A stretch of DNA of 5,148 nt from Candidatus Hydrogenedentota bacterium (lineage in GTDB: Bacteria; Hydrogenedentota; Hydrogenedentia; Hydrogenedentales; CAITNO01), in NCBI GenBank assembly GCA_007118765.1, contig SKQZ01000185.1, positions 1 through 5,148 of the forward strand, read 5' to 3'. The position numbers and the translations under genes were made by a program. Under the pieces are notes generated by a model. It was not told the DNA's origin. It ran no database searches and saw only the letters and a program-made list of their open reading frames with translations. How positions within the stretch are numbered: the first letter of the stretch is position 1; the number at the start of each line of letters is the position of its first letter. Shown in pieces: positions 1 to 5,148 of this stretch.

Positions 1-1283
1 GAAGAAACTTTATGCAGAAGAGTTCATTGGCCGCCGCTGCCGGGGCATCCACCATCCTGGGTCGGCGCGCGCACGGGGCAAATGAACGCATCCGGGTCGG
101 CGTTATCGGTGTGGCAAACCGGGGCGGACAGCTCATTGATGCCGTGGAACCGCACAAGGACGCTGAAGTAGTGGCATTATGCGACGTACATGGCGTCGCA
201 TTCAAGCGTTGGCGCGAACAGTATCCTGATGCCGCGGAATATGGCGACTACCGTAAAATGCTTGATCGTGACGATATTGACGCGGTCATTATAGCGACCC
301 CTGACCATTGGCACGCGTTGCAAACGATAGATGCGTGCGAAGCGGGCAAGGATGTGTTTGTTGAAAAACCGCTGTCGTTGACGATTCATGAAGGGCGGCG
401 CATGATTGAAGCGGCGCGGCGCACCAACCAAATTGTGCAGGTGGGGTTGCAACGTCGGGCCTCCCAAATGTATGCACAACTGGCCGACATGGTGCAAAGC
501 GGCGTAATCGGCAAAGTGACCACCGCCCATTGCTACCGTGTCAGCAACATGGCGCCCACCGGCATGGGACGCTCCGAACCGACGGAACCGCCGGATGACC
601 TGGACTGGGATATGTTCATTGGCCCTCAGGCCATGCGTCCGTATCAGGACAATATCACGCCGTATAATTTCCGGTGGTGGCGCGCCTATTCGTCTCAAAT
701 TGCCAACTGGGGCGTTCATTATTTTGATCTGATCCGATGGATGCTCAATGAACGGGCGCCCAAGGCCGTGTCCGCTCATGGCGGCGTGTATGCCGTGGAC
801 GACGACCGAACAGTGCCGGACACCATGCAGGCAACCTATGAATTGCCCTCCGGCTGCCTAATTGTTTTCGGACAGTATGAGGCAAGCGGCAACACGCCTT
901 TCCCGCGTCCGGCGGAAATTGAATTGCGGGGCACGGAAGGCACCCTCTATTCGCGGGGCAACCGATTTGAAATCGTGCCGGAAAGGGGCGGTCAATTCCA
1001 GCCGCGGGAGCCGCGTATGGAACCAATGGAGGAGGTGATTGACGAAGGCAACGTAACCGTTGCCATTATGCGGGATTTCTTTGATTGCATAAAAGACCGG
1101 GAAACGCCGTTGTGTGACGTGGCCGAGGGCCATTATTCCACCGTGTTTGCGCATCTTGGCAACATTGCCTTGGATACGCGGGCCTATCTGGAGTGGGACG
1201 CTGATGCCGAACGTATTACCAACAACGACGCGGCAAATGATTTGCTCCATTATGAATACCGGGCGCCGTGGAAGCTGGGATAG
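1..1283 (+). CDS. Tat-exported Gfo/Idh/MocA-family NAD(P)-dependent oxidoreductase (5'-partial)
   Basis: Probable periplasmic sugar- or polyol-type dehydrogenase; substrate unknown. The frame is open to the left edge. An ATG at position 12 is probably internal: upstream codons read R-N-F and the first two bases (GA) would complete an Arg codon, giving RRNFMQKSSLAAAAGAS, a twin-arginine signal with its hydrophobic stretch. Residue numbers here count that ATG as 1. The Rossmann dinucleotide-binding segment is VGVIGVANRGG (29-39), followed by PDHWHA (97-102), the EKP motif with the family's catalytic Lys (118-120), and NWGVHYFD (232-239) with catalytic His236. The position four before it, often Asp, is Asn232. 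The C-terminus (DCIKDRETP, HLGNIA, EYRAPWKLG) matches the usual end of the exported subfamily, so the 3' end is complete. No terminator with a T-run follows. Family assignment is secure; the substrate cannot be read from sequence. Confidence 0.95.
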   Translation, partial: RNFMQKSSLAAAAGASTILGRRAHGANERIRVGVIGVANRGGQLIDAVEPHKDAEVVALCDVHGVAFKRWREQYPDAAEYGDYRKMLDRDDIDAVIIATPDHWHALQTIDACEAGKDVFVEKPLSLTIHEGRRMIEAARRTNQIVQVGLQRRASQMYAQLADMVQSGVIGKVTTAHCYRVSNMAPTGMGRSEPTEPPDDLDWDMFIGPQAMRPYQDNITPYNFRWWRAYSSQIANWGVHYFDLIRWMLNERAPKAVSAHGGVYAVDDDRTVPDTMQATYELPSGCLIVFGQYEASGNTPFPRPAEIELRGTEGTLYSRGNRFEIVPERGGQFQPREPRMEPMEEVIDEGNVTVAIMRDFFDCIKDRETPLCDVAEGHYSTVFAHLGNIALDTRAYLEWDADAERITNNDAANDLLHYEYRAPWKLG

Positions 1284-1353
1284 GCTGACTGGCCGATCCC
1301 GTACTTGGCCTCAATTGCATACTGTGACCGGCGAAAGTGTTTGTGGCGCGCGC

Positions 1354-1384
1354 TTGATAAGTATGGTTACCATCGGTATATAAT
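1354..1384 (+). promoter_or_regulatory. Candidate sigma70-type promoter with overlapping operator-like inverted repeats
   Basis: TTGATA (1354-1359) and a perfect TATAAT (1379-1384) are separated by 19 bases, two longer than ideal. The spacer holds two overlapping inverted repeats: ATGGT-T-ACCAT (1363-1373) and TACC-ATC-GGTA (1368-1378). Their location between -35 and -10 is typical for a repressor operator. The likely target is the DtxR-like gene about 255 bases downstream. Neither repeat resembles the classic DtxR or MntR boxes, so the assignment is inference. Confidence 0.4.
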
Positions 1385-1587
1385 GCTAAAGCGGCCGTTG
1401 CATGCTCCCGGAGCGGTGGCAAGAAACCGAAAACCGCCGTCACTGACGAATATAGTGCGGTGTGGCATTTATATAAACACGACTTTTTCAGCAGCCGACA
1501 AGGTGCGCAACCCAGTGGCAGTGCGATACGCAGGCGCCGCCGGATGTGTTACAGGGCGCGTGGGTGTTTGCGTTGGGCGTGCATAAG

Positions 1588-1608
1588 CGGCAGGGTCCGT
1601 TCCTGCCG
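1588..1608 (+). other. Stem-loop in the leader just upstream of the regulator's ribosome binding site
   Basis: CGGCAGG (1588-1594) and CCTGCCG (1602-1608) form a perfect 7-bp GC-rich stem around a 7-base loop (GTCCGTT). It ends 15 bases before the GAGGAG ribosome binding site. There is no T-run after it, so it is not an intrinsic terminator. It could stabilise the mRNA or modulate translation; a role is not shown. Confidence 0.5.
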
Positions 1609-1623
1609 GGTGATAACATGAAA

Positions 1624-1629
1624 GAGGAG
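1624..1629 (+). promoter_or_regulatory. Ribosome binding site of the DtxR-like gene
   Basis: GAGGAG lies 10 bases before the ATG at 1640 and supports that start. A second in-frame ATG at 1685 (residue 16) is preceded by AAGGA (1673-1677) seven bases away and is a possible alternative start. Confidence 0.7.
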
Positions 1630-1639
1630 CATCTTCATT

Positions 1640-2155
1640 ATGGATGTTGTTTCCGACGGGATTCGCGATTTCAAGGATAGAGACATGAGCGCAGAAGGGG
1701 CGGCATGGCGTGAATACACCTATACCAACCTGTCCCATTCCCGTGCTCATTACCTGTTGGCTATTGAAGCCTTGCGCAGTGACTTGGGCTATGCCCGCAC
1801 AACGGATGTGGCGGAAATGCTGGAAGTGTCCCGTGGCGCGGCCTCCATGGCGTTGGCACAGCTGAAAAAACGCGGGTGGGTAACGGAAGATCCGAACCGT
1901 TTTCTGCTGTTGACAGACGAGGGACGCCGCATCACCGAACTGGTATCCAACAACTTTGATGTGTTGCGCCGTTTTTTTGAGGACATATTGGGGCTCAAAA
2001 AAGATGAGGCGCTGGCGGATGCGTGTAAGATGGAGCATCTCATCAACACCGAAACCGGTGAGCGCATCAAGACATTGACAGACATGATACTCAACGCGCC
2101 GGAGTTCCATGCCAAAGTAAAGCGCAAAATGTCCAAGATGGCGTCAAACGATTAA
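1640..2155 (+). CDS. DtxR/MntR-family metal-dependent transcriptional regulator, short form
   Basis: A cytoplasmic DNA-binding protein of 171 residues. It has a winged helix-turn-helix at about 33-100 (ARTTDVAEMLEVSRGAASMALAQL as recognition region, then the wing up to LTDEGRRI), then the DtxR-type dimerisation and metal-binding domain at about 100-150. There is no C-terminal SH3-like domain, as in MntR rather than DtxR/IdeR. By hand alignment His37, Cys129, Glu132 and His133 occupy the positions of DtxR Met10, Cys102, Glu105 and His106. The ligands of the other DtxR site (His79, Glu83, His98) are replaced by Phe106, Arg110 and Leu125. A basic tail (KVKRKMSKM) follows. No transporter gene lies next to it, so the sensed metal and target genes are unknown; autoregulation through the upstream repeats is possible. 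Family is well supported; metal specificity is not. GAGGAG supports the first ATG, although residue 16 is an alternative start. Confidence 0.9.
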   Translation: MDVVSDGIRDFKDRDMSAEGAAWREYTYTNLSHSRAHYLLAIEALRSDLGYARTTDVAEMLEVSRGAASMALAQLKKRGWVTEDPNRFLLLTDEGRRITELVSNNFDVLRRFFEDILGLKKDEALADACKMEHLINTETGERIKTLTDMILNAPEFHAKVKRKMSKMASND

Positions 2156-2189
2156 CCCGCCTTTACCGGGGCGAACCCCCACCGGGTTA
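2153..2189. terminator. Candidate bidirectional terminator at convergent gene ends
   Basis: TAACCCG (2153-2159) and CGGGTTA (2183-2189) are perfect 7-base inverted repeats whose outer ends are the TAA stop codons of the two converging genes. Nested inside, GGGG (2168-2171) and CCCC (2176-2179) close a CGAA loop. Neither strand has a proper T-run afterwards, so classical Rho-independent activity is uncertain. The symmetric position in a 31-base gap suits transcript 3'-end formation or mRNA stabilisation for both genes. Confidence 0.5.
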
Positions 2190-3644
2190 CTGTTCCCGCT
2201 TTTCCTGAAGTGATTCAATGTGCGCATCCAACGTTTCGCCCTGCTCGGAAATATCCCGCACGTATGCCGTGAGCGCCTGAGTGAACGTGAAGGGGGCTTG
2301 GGTTGCGGCGGTCTTATGGAAGCCCTCAAAATCGGGATGACCTTCCACAACGCGGAGAAAACGACGGTCATACTCGCGTTCTGTCATAATGACGCGGTAG
2401 GTTGTGTCCGGTTCCAGCGTTGTTGTTGCCGACCAGCGGCGCGTTTCCGCGTCGTATTCCGGCGTCATGCCGAACCCCGCCCATTCCGTTCTGCCGCGTC
2501 GTTCTTGAATCAGCCCTGCAACATACGCTTCCAGCTGTCTGCCGGTGAGGTCGAATAGCAACAGGTTTCGTCCCCGCTGTCCGCCCGTCCGAAACAACAT
2601 GTTGACGTCTACCGGGCCTTCATAGATTCCGCTGCGAATAACTTGACCGGGATGGCAAAACCCGACATCAACATCACCATGAGTTTTCAAGGCGTGCGCC
2701 GCGAGACATCCGATTTCCGCGCTGTTAATGAAGCGTCCCGCTTCGCCAACGAGTTCCACCGCTTCCGGACAGTATTCCTGTTCTATCTCATGTACCCATG
2801 CGAGCATTTCCGTGTCCGGCTCTATCGTGTCATGGCACATCAATACGACCTGTCCCTCATGCCAGACGATATTTTTCTGTGTACGGTCAACGGCCAGTGC
2901 CAGATGGCCCATGTATTGTGCATATTGACCTGCCTGCACGATAAGGGCGTTTGTTTCCGGTACGACCACGGGATCTTGCAATACCTCATGCGTGTGACCG
3001 CCAATGAACAAGTCCACTTCGGGCGCCATGTGGGACAACCGTCTTAGTTCCCCTGTTCCAATATGGGCGACCACAATAAGCAGATGCACCTGTTCGTCCA
3101 GTTCCCGGGCAAGGCGGGCCAGATGCTCGCCTTCCTTCTCCAGGTTGGTGCGAATGCGCGACATGCCAATAATGCCTATCTTGATGTCGTTAATCTCGGT
3201 GGATACAAAGGCCGGGAAATGGGGGGCGCCCGTCTCGTCGCGGTAATTGAGGGAAAGCATTGCCATGTCGGCAAGGGCCGCACACTCCCGCAGGTGTTCC
3301 GGGCCATGCACCTTGTCATGATTGCCCACGGCCGCCGCCGTATAGCCCATGCGCCCCATGGCTTCAAAGGTAATGCGGCTTTTCGTCTCGTATGCGACCA
3401 TGTCGCCCTTTTCCATGATGTCGCCGCCGTCAAGGAGCAGCACATCGCCCCGCTCCACGCGTTGTGCGACAACATAGCCGGCAAGATAGGGGACCCCGCC
3501 CACATTTTGCGGGCCGGGTTTAATGTAATCGTGAATGTCATTGGTGTGAAGCACCAGAAGCGACGCTGTATCCGCAAAGCTGTTGGCGAAAAGCGTGGAA
3601 AACAACACCAATGCGAGTAGGAAAGATTTTTTCAGGAAATACAT
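2187..3644 (-). CDS. Exported UshA/5'-nucleotidase-family metallophosphoesterase
   Basis: A predicted periplasmic or secreted hydrolase of 485 residues. A Sec signal (MYFLKKSFLLALVLFSTLF..., likely cut after SFA at about residue 25) leads into a calcineurin-like domain with its two-metal motifs: NDIH (35-38), GGD (73-75), GNHD (107-110), AHIG (193-196) and GGHTH (215-219). Residues from about 295 resemble the 5'-nucleotidase C-terminal domain (VIRSGIYEGPVDVN, FDLTGRQLEAYV, TYRVIMT). The GGDGY-like loop that helps hold the base in UshA-type enzymes is replaced by YDRRF, so substrate may differ from plain 5'-nucleotides. The frame opens upstream at a TTG (3668), but that codon would place AGGAG (3658-3662) inside the gene; the ATG at 3644 gives a normal signal peptide and a 13-base spacing. 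It follows pyrE by 42 bases and is probably the third operon gene. Alternatives are UDP-sugar hydrolase or cyclic-nucleotide phosphodiesterase. Confidence 0.9.
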   Translation of the reverse strand: MYFLKKSFLLALVLFSTLFANSFADTASLLVLHTNDIHDYIKPGPQNVGGVPYLAGYVVAQRVERGDVLLLDGGDIMEKGDMVAYETKSRITFEAMGRMGYTAAAVGNHDKVHGPEHLRECAALADMAMLSLNYRDETGAPHFPAFVSTEINDIKIGIIGMSRIRTNLEKEGEHLARLARELDEQVHLLIVVAHIGTGELRRLSHMAPEVDLFIGGHTHEVLQDPVVVPETNALIVQAGQYAQYMGHLALAVDRTQKNIVWHEGQVVLMCHDTIEPDTEMLAWVHEIEQEYCPEAVELVGEAGRFINSAEIGCLAAHALKTHGDVDVGFCHPGQVIRSGIYEGPVDVNMLFRTGGQRGRNLLLFDLTGRQLEAYVAGLIQERRGRTEWAGFGMTPEYDAETRRWSATTTLEPDTTYRVIMTEREYDRRFLRVVEGHPDFEGFHKTAATQAPFTFTQALTAYVRDISEQGETLDAHIESLQEKREQ

Positions 3645-3656
3645 ACGGAAACGATT

Positions 3657-3665
3657 ACTCCTTTT
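3657..3665 (-). promoter_or_regulatory. Ribosome binding site deciding the phosphoesterase start
   Basis: On the - strand AAAAGGAGT precedes the ATG at 3644, with 13 bases between the AGGAG core and the ATG, slightly long. Because the site would lie within codons 2-4 of the TTG-started frame, it argues for the shorter protein. Confidence 0.65.
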
Positions 3666-3686
3666 CAAGATGCTGTTGCGTGCGTA

Positions 3687-4262
3687 TCAAAGCACAATAT
3701 CGTCCGGGTCCATCGCTGCGGTGGCCTGCAAGTCTTCAGGCAGCTCGTCGGGCGCCCAACTTTCCATGTGCAAGCGCGCCAGCGGGTGGTATGCACAATC
3801 GAAAGAGACTGCGCCGCCGCTGCGATCAATCAGTACGGCTACGCCAACCACCGTTGCGCCGCGGTCGCGCAAATGGTTAATGGTTTTGACTACAGACCCC
3901 CCGGTGGTGGTTACATCTTCCACAACCAGAACACGTTCGCCGGGCATCAGTGCGAATCCGCGTTTCATCGCCATGCCGCCGCCGCCGTCTTTTTCGGTAA
4001 AGGCCGCGCGGCATTGCAGATGCCGTGCCGTTTCATAGGCCAGCAGAATACCGCCGGTGGCCGGGCCGACCACCAATTCAATGCCTTCATCGCTGAACCC
4101 CTCGCCGAGGGCGCGGCATAATTGCTCGGTATGGCGGGGGTATTGCAGTACCCGTGCCGCTTGCAAAAACTGGCGGCCATGACGGCCACTGGCATAAATA
4201 AAATGGCCCTCCAGCAGCGCGCCGGTGTCACGAAACAGCTGAATCACGTCGTCCGAATTCAT
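3687..4262 (-). CDS. pyrE: Orotate phosphoribosyltransferase (Thermus-like type)
   Basis: Cytoplasmic enzyme that joins orotate and PRPP to give OMP and diphosphate, the fifth step of de novo pyrimidine synthesis. The 191-residue length is normal. GHFIYASGRHGRQFLQAARVL (19-38) is the N-terminal substrate region, VGPATGG (65-71) a phosphate-binding segment, FTEKDGGGGMAMKRGF (88-103) the flexible catalytic loop in the form typical of the Thermus-like group, and VLVVEDVTTTGGS (111-123) the PRPP-binding signature with Glu115-Asp116. The ATG overlaps the pyrF stop in an ATGA, pointing to translational coupling, and a GAGGAG site lies within the end of pyrF. The product is the substrate of the neighbouring PyrF, so the pair converts orotate to UMP. 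All key motifs are intact. No attenuator of the PyrR or E. coli pyrE type is seen immediately before it. Confidence 0.96.
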   Translation of the reverse strand: MNSDDVIQLFRDTGALLEGHFIYASGRHGRQFLQAARVLQYPRHTEQLCRALGEGFSDEGIELVVGPATGGILLAYETARHLQCRAAFTEKDGGGGMAMKRGFALMPGERVLVVEDVTTTGGSVVKTINHLRDRGATVVGVAVLIDRSGGAVSFDCAYHPLARLHMESWAPDELPEDLQATAAMDPDDIVL

Positions 4263-4945
4263 GGTTGTATCTCCTCAAGGATCATGGCTGCGGCATGGCC
4301 GGGGTCAGGATGCTTTAGAATGGGACGCCCCACCACGATCATGGAGGCGCCGCTTTGCGCGGCTTCCCGCGGGGTCATCACGCGCTTCTGATCATCCTGC
4401 GTGGCCCAATCAGGCCGCACGCCGGGCGTTACAATTAAAGGCTCGTCGCCAAGGGTGGTGCGCAACACATCCAGTTCGCGGGGCGAACATACAATACCGT
4501 GGGCGCCGCTGTCCACTGCCAATTGCGCCAGCCGACGCACCGCCTCTGCCGGCGTTTCGGACAACCCCAATTCGTGTTGCAACGCCGCCTCGTTCAAACT
4601 GGTCAATATCGTTACCGCGAGGATACGTGTTTCACTGCCTTCCACGGCCACCCGCGCCGCCTCAATCATTGCATGTCCGCCGGAAGCGTGAAGCGTAATC
4701 AGGCCCGCGCCCAAATCTGCCGCGGCCTTGGCGGCATGGGCCACAGTGTTTGGAATGTCATGGTATTTCAGGTCCAGAAAAACCTGCTTCCCCTTCTTGC
4801 GGACGTCATGTACGATGCTTGGGCCAAGACGGGTAAACAACTGTGCGCCAATCTTAAACCATGAGCAGACATCACACGCGGCAACAGCCGAAAGGGCTTC
4901 CTTCTTCGTGTCCATATCCAAAACAACAATAAGTTCGGTATTCAC
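4259..4945 (-). CDS. pyrF: Orotidine-5'-phosphate decarboxylase
   Basis: Cytoplasmic TIM-barrel enzyme that decarboxylates OMP to UMP, the last step of de novo UMP synthesis. It has 228 residues, normal for the short bacterial form. The sequence shows the first-strand Asp (IVVLD, Asp10), FKIG with Lys31, the catalytic DLKYHDIPNT segment with Asp58, Lys60 and Asp63, TLHASGG after the fourth strand, and the C-terminal phosphate-binding pieces VTPGVRP and VVGRPI. The start is GTG at 4945: it keeps the first strand intact and is preceded by AGGAGA eight bases away. It is the first gene of the apparent pyrF-pyrE-phosphoesterase operon and overlaps pyrE by four bases. No truncation or missing catalytic residue is seen. 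Confidence 0.97.
   Translation of the reverse strand: MNTELIVVLDMDTKKEALSAVAACDVCSWFKIGAQLFTRLGPSIVHDVRKKGKQVFLDLKYHDIPNTVAHAAKAAADLGAGLITLHASGGHAMIEAARVAVEGSETRILAVTILTSLNEAALQHELGLSETPAEAVRRLAQLAVDSGAHGIVCSPRELDVLRTTLGDEPLIVTPGVRPDWATQDDQKRVMTPREAAQSGASMIVVGRPILKHPDPGHAAAMILEEIQP
4270..4276 (-). promoter_or_regulatory. Ribosome binding site of pyrE inside the end of pyrF
   Basis: On the - strand GAGGAGA sits seven bases before the pyrE ATG at 4262 and lies within the last codons of pyrF. With the ATGA stop/start overlap it supports coupled but independently primed translation. Confidence 0.75.
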
Positions 4946-5148
4946 TACGCAGGTCTCCTTCTAAAAGCGTGCCGCCAAGGGAGTTGCGACCGGCACAGGC
5001 CGTTGTCACTACCGATGTACGTGCGCAAGCCCGCATATTTCACAAGATTTCTGTTGCGCCTGCGAATCTTACACCATATCAGGCACTTTGCTTGCCCGCC
5101 GACTTCGACGTGTACTAACACGCTGTCAGCCGGCGGCCTGCGCAAAAC
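4946..5148 (-). other. Upstream region of pyrF, no convincing gene
   Basis: The 203 bases to the right edge hold the pyrF ribosome binding site and probably its leader. A - strand frame is open from the edge to a TAG that overlaps the pyrF GTG, but it is rich in Arg with rare AGA/AGG codons and has no recognisable domain. Two interlocked inverted repeats occur: GCGCAA (5023-5028) with TTGCGC (5054-5059), and AAGATT (5044-5049) with AATCTT (5065-5070). A small CGGC-ACAG-GCCG hairpin is at 4991-5002. No clear -35/-10 pair was found on the - strand, so the promoter may lie outside the window or be of another type. Confidence 0.5.
4954..4960 (-). promoter_or_regulatory. Ribosome binding site of pyrF
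   Basis: On the - strand AAGGAGA lies eight bases before the GTG at 4945, a strong match that confirms the non-ATG start. Confidence 0.8.

Larger units (their letters stand above)
1284..1639 (+). other. Non-coding intergenic and leader region upstream of the DtxR-like regulator
   Basis: This 356-base stretch holds no convincing gene. Open frames crossing it have no recognisable domain and poor residue composition. It contains a promoter-like pair at 1354-1384, a possible bulged hairpin with arms near 1437-1444 and 1454-1460, an AT-only palindrome TTTATATAAA at 1468-1477, and a strong stem-loop at 1588-1608. If the promoter is real, the regulator's mRNA would have a leader of roughly 250 nt, long enough for RNA-based control. 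I do not recognise a known riboswitch family in it. No clear intrinsic terminator for the preceding oxidoreductase gene is visible. Confidence 0.6.

Noticed and set aside
177..779. 200-codon antisense open frame inside the oxidoreductase gene
   Set aside because: It lies wholly opposite a well-conserved gene and shows no domain, as expected of a shadow frame in GC-rich coding DNA.
1413..1437. GCGGT/ACCGC pairing as a terminator of the oxidoreductase gene
   Set aside because: Only five base pairs around a 15-base loop and no T-run after it.
1530..1560. Apparent similarity between the region before the regulator and the pyrF upstream region (a shared CGCAGGC...GCCGG stretch)
   Set aside because: The match is short, GC-rich and gapped; it does not extend far enough to call a repeat.
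1305..1586. 93-codon open frame in the non-coding stretch after the oxidoreductase
   Set aside because: No ribosome binding site, low-quality composition and no recognisable domain. It also runs through the promoter-like element.
1284..1639. tRNA, known metal riboswitch or mobile-element ends in the long intergenic region
   Set aside because: No T-loop signature, no cloverleaf, no recognisable riboswitch core, and no terminal inverted repeats with target duplications were seen.
3645..3668. TTG start giving the phosphoesterase eight extra N-terminal residues
   Set aside because: The extra codons contain the AGGAG site itself, and the ATG at 3644 begins a standard signal peptide.
4945..5148. 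Open - strand frame from the right edge ending in a TAG that overlaps the pyrF GTG start (TAGTG)
   Set aside because: The overlap looks like coupling, but the translated residues are Arg-rich with rare AGA/AGG codons and no recognisable motif. It could still be the tail of an unseen gene; extending the sequence to the right would decide.

Overview
The window carries five protein-coding genes in two converging transcription units, and all of it reads as ordinary bacterial chromosome. On the + strand are the 3' part of a Tat-exported Gfo/Idh/MocA-family oxidoreductase (1-1283, 5' end outside the window), a 356-base non-coding stretch with a promoter-like element and stem-loops (1284-1639), and a short DtxR/MntR-type metalloregulator (1640-2155). 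On the - strand, read from the right edge leftwards, are pyrF (OMP decarboxylase), pyrE (orotate phosphoribosyltransferase) and an exported UshA/5'-nucleotidase-family metallophosphoesterase. These three look like one operon: pyrF and pyrE overlap by ATGA, and the phosphoesterase follows after 42 bases with its own Shine-Dalgarno.

The source is probably an uncultured Gram-negative-type bacterium of the Planctomycetes/Verrucomicrobia/Lentisphaerae/Hydrogenedentes sort. The evidence is the oxidoreductase: a Tat-signal-bearing member with the PDHWHA, EKP and NWGVHYFD motifs and an EYRAPW end, a type greatly expanded in those groups. PyrE is of the Thermus-like type rather than the enterobacterial type. 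This placement is inference from family resemblance, not from a marker gene.

Functionally, PyrE and PyrF catalyse the last two steps of de novo UMP synthesis (orotate to OMP to UMP). The third gene product is exported and keeps the metal-binding motifs of the nucleotidase superfamily, but its C-terminal substrate-binding domain is divergent, so a nucleotide substrate is not assured. The DtxR-like regulator keeps one metal site (His37, Cys129, Glu132, His133) and has lost the ligands of the second. The two units meet tail to tail at 2153-2189, where both TAA stop codons form the outer ends of one inverted repeat.

No mobile element, CRISPR array, tRNA, rRNA or phage gene was seen. No wholly new system is evident. 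The points most worth a second look are the altered metal site of the regulator and its leader, the stop-codon inverted repeat, and the divergent phosphoesterase tied to the pyr genes.
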